A program made the position numbers and the translations under genes. Shown in pieces: positions 7,808-17,584 of a DNA stretch of 64,000 nt (its first letter is position 1; the number at the start of each line of letters is the position of its first letter). The stretch comes from a virus. The stretch is from IMG/VR virus record IMGVR_UViG_3300044716_000883, positions 62,001 through 126,000 of that record. One strand, 5' to 3'. The notes under the pieces were generated by a model, which made no database searches, was not told the DNA's origin, and saw only the letters and a list, made by a program, of their open reading frames with translations.

Positions 7808-8407
7808 ATGAATTTAGACAAATTAAAAGGACATATTCCTGACAAAGTAATTGAACAAATCCCTGGTGTTATAGAAAAATTCCAAATTAACACTCCACTA
7901 CGCTTAGCTCACTTTTTAGCTCAATGTGGTCATGAATCAGGTGGTTTTCGTTTAACAAAAGAAAATTTAAATTACTCAGCTAAAGGTTTAATGGGTATTT
8001 TTAAAAAATATTTCCCAAATGAAGCATTAGCAAATCAATACGCTCGTAAGCCTGAAAAGATTGCTAATAAAGTATATGGTAATAGAATGGGTAATGGCCC
8101 TGAAACATCTGGTGATGGTGCTAAGTACTGCGGCCGTGGTTATATCCAGTTAACTGGTAAAGACAATTATACCGCATTTGGTAAATCAATCAACGAAGAT
8201 ATTGCATCTAACCCAACAGTAGTAGCAGAGAAATATGCTCTATTATCAGCTGCTTGGTTTTTTAGTAAAAATGGTTTACATAAATTAGCTGATGGTGGTG
8301 CAACTGACGCAGTTGTTACACAAATTACTAAACGTGTTAATGGTGGTACTATTGGTTTAGCTGATAGAATCAAACATTTTAAAGAATATCACGCATTGTT
8401 AGCATAA
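7808..8407 (+). CDS. GH19 family endolysin or virion lysozyme
   Basis: This 199-residue enzyme should cut the glycan of peptidoglycan. The glycoside hydrolase 19 signature is clear: HESGGF with the probable catalytic Glu43, a second acid in GPETSGDGAKYCGRGYIQLT (Glu99), and the C-terminal ITKRVNGGTIGLADR. There is no signal peptide or membrane segment. The gene lies inside the baseplate operon between the gp6-like gene and a tail protein. It may therefore be a baseplate lysozyme replacing the domain missing from the spike, rather than, or in addition to, the lysis enzyme. Confidence 0.88.
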   Translation: MNLDKLKGHIPDKVIEQIPGVIEKFQINTPLRLAHFLAQCGHESGGFRLTKENLNYSAKGLMGIFKKYFPNEALANQYARKPEKIANKVYGNRMGNGPETSGDGAKYCGRGYIQLTGKDNYTAFGKSINEDIASNPTVVAEKYALLSAAWFFSKNGLHKLADGGATDAVVTQITKRVNGGTIGLADRIKHFKEYHALLA

Positions 8408-8424
8408 CAAAATTATATACTGCC

Positions 8425-8432
8425 ATATTTAT
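8425..8432 (+). promoter_or_regulatory. ATATTTAT motif, 18 nt before the gene at 8451
   Basis: A recurrent octamer lies in the 43-nt gap after the lysin gene. Confidence 0.45.
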
Positions 8433-8450
8433 ATGTAGTAATTACTAATT

Positions 8451-9548
8451 ATGGCGGTATATAAAATTTTTCCTGAAAAAAGTGCTACTATATATTCATT
8501 CTACCCAACATTAAACACGGGTATTGATGAAATATTGGAAATTAGTACTTTCGAATCTATAAATGGTACTAATGAAGTATCACGGGTATTAATTAAATTC
8601 CCAACAGATCAAATAAACGATACAATCCAGAATAAAGTATCTGGTAAGACTTATGATGCTTATCTTAAAGGATACTTAGCTAATGCTTCTGAAATTCCTT
8701 TAAATTATACTCTATTTTCCCATCCTGTAGCTGCTAATTGGAATCAAGGCACTGGGAGGTTAAGCAATGTTCCAACAACAACAGACGGAGTAGGTTGGAA
8801 ATACACAGATCAATCAGGAAGTATAGTATGGACTAATGGTACATTTTCTAGTGGCATAACAGGATCTTATACTGGGTCTGATATAGGTGGTGGTACTTGG
8901 TATACCGCTTCATCTTATCAATCAACTCAATCGTTTACTAACATTTCAACTAAAGACATTGAAATGAAAGTAACAAATACTGTAGCTGCATGGTATGGTA
9001 TTGCAATACCTAATCATGGTTTTATTTTAAAACATAGCAGCTCATTAGAATTTACTACTACTTCTAAATTTGAAACTAAATACTTCTCAGCAAATACACA
9101 TACTATTTATCCTCCGTGTCTGGAAATTAGATGGGATGATTTTTCATATAGTACAGGTTCATTAACAGTAGTAACGTCTAGTTATTTTGCCGCTGTTATA
9201 AACAACAACAAAGCAGAATATCAACAAGACTCAATTCAACGTTTTAGAGTTGCTGTTAGGGGATTATATGTTCCAACAGCATTTAGAACTATATTAAGTT
9301 ATGGCAATACACATGCTTTACCTACTTCTTCATATTGGGCAATAAAAGATTTGGATACTGAAGAAATGGTCGTAGATTACGATACATCATATACTAAGAT
9401 CAGTTGTGATAGTGTTAGTAATTATTTTGATGTATACATGAATGGTTTAGAACCAGAACGTTACTATAAATTACTTATTAAAACAATCCTCCCAACTAAG
9501 GAAGTAATAGTAGCTGATAAAGATTATATTTTTAAAGTTGTAAGATAA
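8451..9548 (+). CDS. Tail structural protein with a DNRLRE-like domain
   Basis: This 365-residue protein starts with a jelly-roll-like region, residues 4-230 (KSATIYSFYPTLNTGIDEIL, then VSRVLIKFP). The pattern resembles the DNRLRE domain found in secreted and surface proteins. The C-terminal 120 residues form a separate beta domain ending in YYKLLIKT and DYIFKVVR. It is placed between wedge genes, so it is probably an exposed baseplate or short-fibre protein. Carbohydrate binding is possible but inferred. The gene ends in a TAATG overlap with the next. Confidence 0.6.
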   Translation: MAVYKIFPEKSATIYSFYPTLNTGIDEILEISTFESINGTNEVSRVLIKFPTDQINDTIQNKVSGKTYDAYLKGYLANASEIPLNYTLFSHPVAANWNQGTGRLSNVPTTTDGVGWKYTDQSGSIVWTNGTFSSGITGSYTGSDIGGGTWYTASSYQSTQSFTNISTKDIEMKVTNTVAAWYGIAIPNHGFILKHSSSLEFTTTSKFETKYFSANTHTIYPPCLEIRWDDFSYSTGSLTVVTSSYFAAVINNNKAEYQQDSIQRFRVAVRGLYVPTAFRTILSYGNTHALPTSSYWAIKDLDTEEMVVDYDTSYTKISCDSVSNYFDVYMNGLEPERYYKLLIKTILPTKEVIVADKDYIFKVVR

Positions 9549-9880
9549 TGTCTCAAATACCAGTACAGAAAACTGTATTTAATAAGGATAGTTATGGCAG
9601 AGTAATTGACACTCAATTTAGTCAATTATTAAACCAAACTGTAGAAGAAACTGATACTTTTACAGTGGATGATTTCTTTCAACTGTATGAAGATTTATTT
9701 TATCAAATTCCTAAAGAAGGAGATACTAATTCTCATAGATATATTTTACAACGTGAGGCTGATTATTTAGGTGTTAGTATTAGTCAAGATGATATTCAAG
9801 CATTATTAAATGAAATTACATCATTAAGACAACAAGTACTTGAATCACAACAAACAATAAACGAATTGACTAAGAGATAA
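9548..9880 (+). CDS. Small baseplate-operon protein
   Basis: This 110-residue protein has an acidic, aromatic N-terminal half (VDDFFQLYEDLFYQIPKEG) and a C-terminal helix (LNEITSLRQQVLESQQTINE) that looks like a short coiled coil. It overlaps both neighbours by one base and is translationally coupled to the 1469-residue protein. It could be a chaperone or accessory subunit of that protein. No family is recognised. Confidence 0.7.
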   Translation: MSQIPVQKTVFNKDSYGRVIDTQFSQLLNQTVEETDTFTVDDFFQLYEDLFYQIPKEGDTNSHRYILQREADYLGVSISQDDIQALLNEITSLRQQVLESQQTINELTKR

Positions 9881-12800
9881 TGGCAGATAATATTAAAATA
9901 GTAGGAAACATATTAAGCGAACAGCAGGTACCTCGTTATGATGCTGCTGATGTTAATTTACTTGCTACTCAAACAATCCAAGAAGATTTTGGTTTAACTA
10001 ATGATTATATTGAATATTTTGTTTATGATGCTGGTGAGAATTTATTAAATACAAATTATACTTATAGAGATTTTAAAGCACCATCTACATCATATGTTAA
10101 TCCAAAAAATAATGGATTACCTATTATTGAGATTGATCCCGTTAAAGATTTACAAAATTTAGGTTATAGATCTGGGGAATTTAGAGTTCAATATAATTTA
10201 TTTACTAATAAAATTTCAAATTCTGATGCTGAATTATTCTTAAAAGAAATATCAGCAGACAGAACTGAATTAAGAGTAGGATCTACTATTTTAACTAATG
10301 AACAAATTGAAAGTGGATCTTTAGAACTTATAAATGAATATACTAATTCTCCTTATTTTGTAGATTATCTTTTAAATTTTAGTAATAATACTCAAGTAGT
10401 AGTAGTAAACGTTGCTCTTAATAAGGTAGAAAGTGGATATGAAATACTATTTAAATTATACCACCCACTCCCAGACAATATTCAAGAAAAAAGTACATTG
10501 TGGGTAGTACAGGAAAAATCAAATCCTTACTCTTTTGATATTAATTTAGATACACTAATAATTCAGGCTCCCGGTCCTAAACTAAGAGGTCCTAATTTTA
10601 ATATTGATATTCCAAACCAAAACAACATTGCTACATCATATCAAAATTATACTAGTTTAGTTAATAGTATTCAAAATGTATCTACATCTTCATATCAACA
10701 ATTATTAAGTCTAATTACATCACAAAGTATTGATATAAATGTAGACTATACTAACTTTACAAATTTTTCATTTTTTGGTTCTGCTAAACAGAGAGTTATT
10801 AATTTTTATGGTAAAGTAAAACAAATAGAAGATTATAATAACCTTATAGTTAGTTACATACCTAATGTTTCTACTATTGGTAATTTAGCTTTAGAAATAT
10901 CATCATCTAAAAACGCAATTAACACCATTATATCTCAGTTTGATGGATATGAACAATACTTATATTTTGAATCAAGTTCATACGCATGGCCCAAAACTAC
11001 TACTACTACTCCTTATGCTTTAGCAACAACAGCATCTGCTCAAACATGGTATAGTGCTCTTACAGGTAGTGCTGAGGTTTATGATGAAAATAACCAAAAT
11101 AATTTATCATTTACTTTACCTTCATTTATTAAAGATGATGAAGATAATGATCCATATATTACATTCCTTAATATGGTTGGTCATTATTTTGATAATATTT
11201 GGATTTTCTTACAAGCAATAACTGATATTAATCTAGCAAATAACAACCTAGAAAAAGGCGTTTCTAAGGATTTAGTATACAATGTACTACAATCATTGGG
11301 AGTAAAATTATACAACCAATACGGCGATTCAAACAATATTAATTTTTTAGTTGGTGTGAGTGGTAGTTCTAATTGGGATAATAACTTTACCTCAACTGGT
11401 TCTTATTTAAATGCAATACCACGTAAGGATTTACTTGCTGAATCTTATAAAAGAATTTATCATAACTTACCTCTATTATTAAAAACAAAAGGTACAGCTT
11501 ATGGTTTACAAACATTAGTTTCTACTTTTGGTATTACTGGTAGTGTATTACAAATAAAAGAATATGGTGGGGATATTAAATCAGGGTTATTAGATGAATT
11601 TAACAATGATAAAATTAGAATTGTATCTAATACCGTTACTGGTAGTGTGTTATCTCCATTTATTAGTTTACAACAGCAACCTACATCATCAACCCAATTT
11701 AGAACAAATGATTTACATTATGTAGATATATCATTTTCACCACAAGATAAAATTGATATATTTACTTCTGCTTCTATAGCTGTAGCATCACCAACTTGGA
11801 GTTTAGATGATTTTATTGGTGACCCTAGATTTCAATATAACCAGATTTATCCTACATTAGAAACTGAGCGTACAATTTATTTATCTCCACTAACGGCCTC
11901 TATAGTACCCTATACTGGTTCTTTAGCTAGTGGATCAATTGGGGCTACTGACTATAATAGCTTTATTCGTTTAATTCAGTTTTTTGATAATTCATTATTT
12001 AAAATGTTGAAAGATTATGTTCCCGCAAGAACAAGTCTATCAACAGGTATTACTATTAGTTCTCCTATTTTAGAGAGAAACAAATGGGTTTTCGCAAATC
12101 CATCTTCTACCTCTGAAATTGAGGTAGAGGATGGTACTATCAATGGTCCTTCTATTCAAACAGAATATACTGATCTTTATCAAGGTATTAATTATGATAA
12201 TAAGGTAGCTTATTATGATGGTAATTTAACTGGAAGTGGAATTAATGTTCATAGTTATTTTGTTAGTGGAAATATAAATCCTTATTTATCCAATATAGCT
12301 GTTTGGAATGCTCAAAATCCAATATCTGAAAGTATTGATTTAAATAAATTTGCTCATTCTGATTATAATGTAATGTTAAATAATGTTTCTAAAAGTTTAA
12401 CATCACGTAATAGACAAGATATTGAATATATTTTTGGTACAACACAAAGCATCATATCACCAGTTGAATTACAAGACTCATACGAATCTTTAAAAACCCA
12501 CCAACTATCAAGATATGATGGTGTTAAAATATCTAGTTTAAAATATAATACTTACACTAGTGCTTCATCAACTTATGAAGGTGATACTTCATTTGGTAAA
12601 ACAGCTACAATAGATAAAAACGTAGTTAAATTAGGTCTATTTTCTGAAATAACAGAAAATGTATATTTACCAAAACGTAACAATGCTATATTAAAATATT
12701 TAGTGGATATTGATGGTAATTTAACTGAACTTAACCTTCGCAATACACATTGGGAAGAAATTCAAAATACCTTTATAGCAGGAGATACAGGAAGTATATC

Positions 12801-14289
12801 CCAATTCAACAACCAGCTATATTCTAATCAAAAGACTACGGATGGTGAAAAAATAATTTATAGCAGTGGATATAGTTATTCTCCACTATTATATTTTTCT
12901 ACATGTTCATCTGATCCTAAATTATCTTTCCAAAATCAAGGAAACCAATCAGCTTACTTAGCTACAGCTCAAAACTTAAGCTCATCTTTCTTTGTAAGCG
13001 GAAGTCCAATACTAGGATTCCCAGTAACAATGAGTGCAGGTATTGGAGGAACTAATGCTGTTGTTAATATATTTAACAATGCAATCAATACACCTTCTAC
13101 ACCAGTACAGTATTACTACCCAGGAGCTTTAAATCATGTACCTACATACTCAGCTCAAGAAACAGGACAATATAGAGTAAATGCTTCTGTGGGTATGAAT
13201 ATTACTATGGCTGATGGTGCTCATGCTACTTGGAGTTTAGAAATGTATAAAAATGGCACTTTAGCAGCTAGTTCAACTCAACAAATGTATTTTGGGAATG
13301 TAATAGGGGATTGTTTCGGGTATGATGTTACAAACAATACTCCATCTACCAACTTTGTTATTAGTTATCCCTTATGTGCTGATGGAACAACACAAAACAT
13401 AAGCCTACCCCCAGGCACTACTGTTCCTATATGCTCTAGGTCATACCCTATAGTAAGAAGAAGTTCTGGAGACCCAGCAAGTCCTGCAGAAGTTACTGTA
13501 TTAAATGTTCTTACACCATGTGATACTTACACAGTTTCTGTGGGAACTACTCAAAATGTAAACTTTAATATTGATAAAGGAACTAATAATACTGATTATA
13601 TTTCTCTTACAGGTGGAACAGGATTAACTGGGGATAAATTATATTTCCAATTAAGACTATTAGGTATAAGTAGCGACAACTATACTGCTTCTCTTACTCC
13701 TAGTAATTTATCTGTTGGATCTTTAGCACTAAGTACTGGATATTCTGTTACAAACTGCCCTTATATAACCGGTTCAACTTCTACTTCAATTACATTTACT
13801 AATTCATTATCTAATTTTTACAATGGTGGGTACTTATTCACACCAAACCCAGTATCCGGTTCTAAAAACAGTTTATATGGAACTTATTTCGATGTAGATT
13901 ATACATTTGATCCTAAAGAAAACGATATAGTTGTTTTACATTTATCTGATAGTAGTGTTTTAGAATATGTTATTAGTAAATTAAGTGTAAATCCAACAAC
14001 AAATGAATTAACATTGCATTTTAATGAAGAGTTATCATTATCAACTATATATGATTTAACAAATAATAATTATAGAAGATTTTTATTACTATCAAGAAGA
14101 AAAGATGAAACTAACGTTGTATTAAACTTTGTTAGACGTAATGGTAAATCATCAAATGGGTTCTTAATACCTGAAAATATTAGTCAAACCGTATTGAACA
14201 ATATTGATGTAATAACTAAAGAAGTAAAGCAAAAAATACTTGGAGATCAACCAATAATTAATGACCTTAATGGTGGAACTTTTCCTTAA
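9880..14289 (+). CDS. Giant baseplate wedge-like structural protein
   Basis: This 1469-residue protein is the largest of the baseplate operon. Residues about 515-560 (RKDLLAESYKRIYHNLPLLL, then KTKGTAYGLQTLVSTFGI) match the helical core of P2 gpI and gp7-type wedge proteins, where a KGT...G..FG motif follows the helix. The N-terminal third is mixed alpha/beta. Residues about 1000-1290 are a Ser/Thr/Gly-rich beta region containing most of its Cys residues and look like an inserted exposed domain. The C-terminus returns to a conserved-looking core (FVRRNGKSSNGFLIP). A gp7-like wedge role is my inference. Confidence 0.6.
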   Translation: MADNIKIVGNILSEQQVPRYDAADVNLLATQTIQEDFGLTNDYIEYFVYDAGENLLNTNYTYRDFKAPSTSYVNPKNNGLPIIEIDPVKDLQNLGYRSGEFRVQYNLFTNKISNSDAELFLKEISADRTELRVGSTILTNEQIESGSLELINEYTNSPYFVDYLLNFSNNTQVVVVNVALNKVESGYEILFKLYHPLPDNIQEKSTLWVVQEKSNPYSFDINLDTLIIQAPGPKLRGPNFNIDIPNQNNIATSYQNYTSLVNSIQNVSTSSYQQLLSLITSQSIDINVDYTNFTNFSFFGSAKQRVINFYGKVKQIEDYNNLIVSYIPNVSTIGNLALEISSSKNAINTIISQFDGYEQYLYFESSSYAWPKTTTTTPYALATTASAQTWYSALTGSAEVYDENNQNNLSFTLPSFIKDDEDNDPYITFLNMVGHYFDNIWIFLQAITDINLANNNLEKGVSKDLVYNVLQSLGVKLYNQYGDSNNINFLVGVSGSSNWDNNFTSTGSYLNAIPRKDLLAESYKRIYHNLPLLLKTKGTAYGLQTLVSTFGITGSVLQIKEYGGDIKSGLLDEFNNDKIRIVSNTVTGSVLSPFISLQQQPTSSTQFRTNDLHYVDISFSPQDKIDIFTSASIAVASPTWSLDDFIGDPRFQYNQIYPTLETERTIYLSPLTASIVPYTGSLASGSIGATDYNSFIRLIQFFDNSLFKMLKDYVPARTSLSTGITISSPILERNKWVFANPSSTSEIEVEDGTINGPSIQTEYTDLYQGINYDNKVAYYDGNLTGSGINVHSYFVSGNINPYLSNIAVWNAQNPISESIDLNKFAHSDYNVMLNNVSKSLTSRNRQDIEYIFGTTQSIISPVELQDSYESLKTHQLSRYDGVKISSLKYNTYTSASSTYEGDTSFGKTATIDKNVVKLGLFSEITENVYLPKRNNAILKYLVDIDGNLTELNLRNTHWEEIQNTFIAGDTGSISQFNNQLYSNQKTTDGEKIIYSSGYSYSPLLYFSTCSSDPKLSFQNQGNQSAYLATAQNLSSSFFVSGSPILGFPVTMSAGIGGTNAVVNIFNNAINTPSTPVQYYYPGALNHVPTYSAQETGQYRVNASVGMNITMADGAHATWSLEMYKNGTLAASSTQQMYFGNVIGDCFGYDVTNNTPSTNFVISYPLCADGTTQNISLPPGTTVPICSRSYPIVRRSSGDPASPAEVTVLNVLTPCDTYTVSVGTTQNVNFNIDKGTNNTDYISLTGGTGLTGDKLYFQLRLLGISSDNYTASLTPSNLSVGSLALSTGYSVTNCPYITGSTSTSITFTNSLSNFYNGGYLFTPNPVSGSKNSLYGTYFDVDYTFDPKENDIVVLHLSDSSVLEYVISKLSVNPTTNELTLHFNEELSLSTIYDLTNNNYRRFLLLSRRKDETNVVLNFVRRNGKSSNGFLIPENISQTVLNNIDVITKEVKQKILGDQPIINDLNGGTFP

Positions 14290-14319
14290 TAGTCCCTAAT
14301 AATAAAATTTTAATTTAAC

Positions 14320-14327
14320 ATATTTAT
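14320..14327 (+). promoter_or_regulatory. ATATTTAT motif, 23 nt before the gene at 14351
   Basis: This octamer in the 61-nt gap after the giant wedge gene starts a new unit of tail or fibre genes. Confidence 0.45.
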
Positions 14328-14350
14328 TAGTATATACAACATAAAGAATT

Positions 14351-15013
14351 ATGGCAATTTTAAATCCTACGACAGTAACTGTAGATGCAATATTAACCAC
14401 GAAGGGCCGCGAATTATTGGCTCGTAACGACGGTTCATTCCAAATTACTCAATTCGCATTAGCTGATGATGAGATTGATTATACTTTGTATAACCCAAAT
14501 CACCCATCAGGATCTGCGTTCTATGGTGAAGCAATTGAAAACACTCCTGTGTTAGAAGCTTTCCCTAACGAATCACAAATTATGCGTTACAAATTAGTAA
14601 CTTTACCTCGTGGTACATCTAAATTACCAGTTATTAACTTAGGTTATAACAGTATTATATTACGTCAAGGTGCTTCATTAACAATTACTCCACAAACCTT
14701 AAATTATTTAGGTTCTACAAGTACATTTGAAGCAAATGGTTACACAGCTACAATTGCTGATTCTCGTTTAGTATCTTCATTTACAGGTACAGGTATTACT
14801 TCAACAACACCACCTGCAGGATTAAACACAACTACAGGAACTGTATTATCAGTAACTCAAATTGGTACTTCATTCACGTTAACAGGTACAACAATTAATA
14901 CATTATTTGGTTCTACTTTAACTTCATTAGCTACTACAATCACTGTGATTGGTAGAGATAGTGGTGCAAGAGTTACTATTCCTCTTAATATTCAAAAAGT
15001 ATCATCAATCTAA
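14351..15013 (+). CDS. Tail or fibre structural protein
   Basis: This 220-residue protein starts MAILNPTTVTVDAILTTKGR, followed by LLARNDGSFQITQFALADDE, a compact N-terminal domain. The C-terminal half is Ser/Thr/Gly-rich beta sequence with two imperfect repeats (TGITSTTPPAG, GTSFTLTGTT). The gene context (wedge before, fibre-like proteins after) points to a virion component. No enzymatic motif is seen and the exact T4 counterpart is unclear. Confidence 0.6.
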   Translation: MAILNPTTVTVDAILTTKGRELLARNDGSFQITQFALADDEIDYTLYNPNHPSGSAFYGEAIENTPVLEAFPNESQIMRYKLVTLPRGTSKLPVINLGYNSIILRQGASLTITPQTLNYLGSTSTFEANGYTATIADSRLVSSFTGTGITSTTPPAGLNTTTGTVLSVTQIGTSFTLTGTTINTLFGSTLTSLATTITVIGRDSGARVTIPLNIQKVSSI

Positions 15014-15021
15014 TTTAACAT

Positions 15022-16023
15022 ATGTCATTTTCAAGATATAACACCGAAGATTCAGTAATCAGTTCAGAAACCGTAGTTAGAGGTTTATGGGGTGGAGATA
15101 ATAATTCTCTATCTACATTTTTTACCCAAAGTGGATACACTGAATATTATCTAGATGTATACAATGGAGATCCTTCAATATCAGGTTCTTCAGTACAGTT
15201 TTCAATTCAATATGGTAACCTAAATGGATCTGGATCTAATTTAATTAATCCTAATATCCCATTAGGTGGATATACTCCATCTCGTGTAGTATATGGTGAA
15301 TATAGAAATTTAGTTTACGGAACTGAAACCACAAACTTTAGCTTTGATAATGGTGCAACAACCGCAAATGATATATTTGTAATTAATGTTGCTCGTTCTC
15401 GTTATAAAGAATCTTTATTACCTAGTTCATTTAATTTAACCTTAGGAAGTGGTAGTAATACAGTTAGATTAACTGATGATAGCGGAACTACAAGTTTAAC
15501 TCGTTTTATTGGTGAAAATAAAGTATATTATGTTATTAGCGGAAGTAATGGTAATGCATATACCCCAGCTGCTTCATCTTCATATTACGGAATGGTATTT
15601 CCTGATTTAGATATTATTGTATTAAATGCTTCTGCATCATCAACAGTATCTTTAACTAATGTATTTGCTCCATTAGCTCAAACTACATCTTCAGCTAATT
15701 ATAATGCCATTAAATTATATAATTCGATTGTTAGTGGATCTTCAACATTCCCTTTTCAATTAAAATCATCTGAAACTGTTTCTTCAAGATATTTCTTTAC
15801 AAGAGTAAAAAATAGTGAGTTTAACTATACTTCAAATCCATCTATTATAGATGCAAATGGCAACTTATTATACACAACTTTAATTAACAATCCTCAAACA
15901 TACGTTACAACAGTAGGTATGTATAATGATAATAATGAGTTGTTAGCAGTAGCTAAATTAAGTAAACCATTAACTAAAGACTTTACTAAAGAAGCTCTAA
16001 TTAGAATCAAACTAGACTATTAA
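15022..16023 (+). CDS. Tail or fibre structural protein, paralogue of the gene at 19776
   Basis: This 333-residue, beta-rich, Ser/Gly/Tyr-rich protein is likely part of the tail. The last 90 residues (SEFNYTSNPSI, then TVGMYNDNNELLAVAKLSKP) are clearly related to the whole of the 102-residue protein encoded at 19776-20084 (SDYNLSYNPTL, TIGLYDDDNQLLAVAKLGKP). This shared domain probably attaches both proteins to the same virion site. The glycosyltransferase genes lie between the two copies. Confidence 0.65.
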   Translation: MSFSRYNTEDSVISSETVVRGLWGGDNNSLSTFFTQSGYTEYYLDVYNGDPSISGSSVQFSIQYGNLNGSGSNLINPNIPLGGYTPSRVVYGEYRNLVYGTETTNFSFDNGATTANDIFVINVARSRYKESLLPSSFNLTLGSGSNTVRLTDDSGTTSLTRFIGENKVYYVISGSNGNAYTPAASSSYYGMVFPDLDIIVLNASASSTVSLTNVFAPLAQTTSSANYNAIKLYNSIVSGSSTFPFQLKSSETVSSRYFFTRVKNSEFNYTSNPSIIDANGNLLYTTLINNPQTYVTTVGMYNDNNELLAVAKLSKPLTKDFTKEALIRIKLDY

Positions 16024-16026
16024 TGC

Positions 16027-17541
16027 ATGTCTTCATTCAAAAAGTTAAGCAAATCAGACGTTACAGTAGTACCTTACCATGCTAATAAGCAATGGATACT
16101 GGATTATTGCCCATACCCTACATCATCTGACTATTTAACTATTTATAAAGGCACAAACCTTACTGGGAGTTTTTCTTTAGATGACGATCCCGTTACTGAA
16201 AATCAATATGAAAGACTAGTCTATAATCAAATCAACCAGTTATTCTATCAAGATTATACTACTTCTTTAGATACTAGTTCGTTAATGCTTTCACTTAACA
16301 ACTACGAATCTGCATCGCAGCAAAGACCAACTTCATCTTATTTTGTATATAACGACAATAAGAATTTAATTACCCTCTTCCCTACAGGTACTATGGAAGG
16401 AATCCGTGTGTTAGCTGTTAATCAAGACATTTATGGTAATAAAGTATTACCAAACCACTTTATCTTATCTTCATCTGCATATTATGTAACTGATGATGGT
16501 TTTGGTAATTTATATGATACAAAATCTACAAAAAAGCATATTGGAAATATGTTTTATGCTCATGGAATAGGAATTATAACTGACCCAGATTATCAATTAA
16601 TGTTTCCTTTACCTCCATTAGCTAAAAATGATATTGCTTATTTTCTAAATACTGATTTTCCTAAAACTATCTCTCCATTAATTAATGACGATCCTAGAGG
16701 AGGAACATTAGTACCTAGTACTTTAACTTTATCTGGTAGTGCAGCTGATTTAGTATTTTGGACTAATAACGGTGATGGAACTGTTACTCTAAATTCATCA
16801 GTTGTCGGGACATATGTAATTTATTATACTGTGGAATCTAGTTATGATTGTGGTAATATTCCAAGTAATAAAGCTAAAATAGCAGTAAATGTAAGTATAA
16901 CATTAACACCAACCACAACAACTAGTACTTCTACATCTACATCAACAAGTACTTCGACGAGTACATCTACTTCAACATCGACATCAACAAGTACATCGAC
17001 ATCAACAAGTACATCTACTTCTACAAGTACTTCAACATCGACAAGTACTTCAACATCGACAAGTACTTCAACGAGTACTTCAACATCAACATCAACAAGT
17101 ACATCGACATCAACAAGTACTAGTACAACAACTAGTACAACAACTGCTCCTCCAATAATATTATCTATAGCTTATGTTGATGCAGCAGGAAATATAAGAT
17201 TAGAAGGAAATTCAGCAACTACTTTAACTGAAAATATTGAATTTCAAGTAATTAGAAGTGTTAGTCATGCTTATACATCACTAAATTGTGGAGCAGGGGA
17301 AATATCACAAAGTAATTTCTTTACAGCACAAACAACAACAATATTTTCTGGTAATACTACAGGACAAAGTGTTGATATATTCTCTACAGGAACTGTTCAA
17401 ACAACTAAAATAGATTCAGTAACAATACTTTGGTCAGATTCATCATCAACTGCCGTACCAAATAATAACACTACTGTCACATCACCAGTAACAGGAAAGA
17501 ATTATAAAATAACTAATATTGATACTTGTACTCCTATTTAA
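16027..17541 (+). CDS. Fibre-like protein with Ig-like domain and long Ser-Thr linker
   Basis: This 504-residue protein has three visible parts. Residues 1-205 are a mixed domain following the preceding tail gene. Residues about 206-290 are Ig/cadherin-like (PLINDDPRGGTLVPSTLTL, then VVGTYVIYYTVESSYDC). About 78 residues of almost pure alternating Ser-Thr follow. A C-terminal beta domain of about 130 residues carries Cys pairs. The Ser-Thr tract resembles mucin-type stalks that receive O-glycans. Two glycosyltransferase genes follow immediately, which makes glycosylation of this protein a testable idea. It is probably a tail fibre or decoration protein. Confidence 0.65.
   Translation: MSSFKKLSKSDVTVVPYHANKQWILDYCPYPTSSDYLTIYKGTNLTGSFSLDDDPVTENQYERLVYNQINQLFYQDYTTSLDTSSLMLSLNNYESASQQRPTSSYFVYNDNKNLITLFPTGTMEGIRVLAVNQDIYGNKVLPNHFILSSSAYYVTDDGFGNLYDTKSTKKHIGNMFYAHGIGIITDPDYQLMFPLPPLAKNDIAYFLNTDFPKTISPLINDDPRGGTLVPSTLTLSGSAADLVFWTNNGDGTVTLNSSVVGTYVIYYTVESSYDCGNIPSNKAKIAVNVSITLTPTTTTSTSTSTSTSTSTSTSTSTSTSTSTSTSTSTSTSTSTSTSTSTSTSTSTSTSTSTSTSTSTSTSTSTSTTTSTTTAPPIILSIAYVDAAGNIRLEGNSATTLTENIEFQVIRSVSHAYTSLNCGAGEISQSNFFTAQTTTIFSGNTTGQSVDIFSTGTVQTTKIDSVTILWSDSSSTAVPNNNTTVTSPVTGKNYKITNIDTCTPI
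16912..17147 (+). repeat. Ser-Thr dipeptide tract
   Basis: About 78 codons alternate Ser and Thr (roughly residues 296-373 of the protein). Codon choice varies widely (TCT, TCA, TCG, AGT with ACA, ACT, ACG). The protein pattern is therefore kept while the DNA is not a simple microsatellite, although short DNA units such as ACATCGACATCAACAAGT recur. It probably grows and shrinks by slippage under selection for a flexible linker. Confidence 0.9.
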
Positions 17542-17584
17542 TAAAAAATTTGGAGTCATAAATTAGGATAATTATATTATAGTT

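Noticed and set aside
16912-17147. Ser-Thr tract as a CRISPR or simple microsatellite
   Set aside because: There are no unique spacers of constant length, it lies in frame within a gene, and codons vary while the dipeptide pattern is kept.
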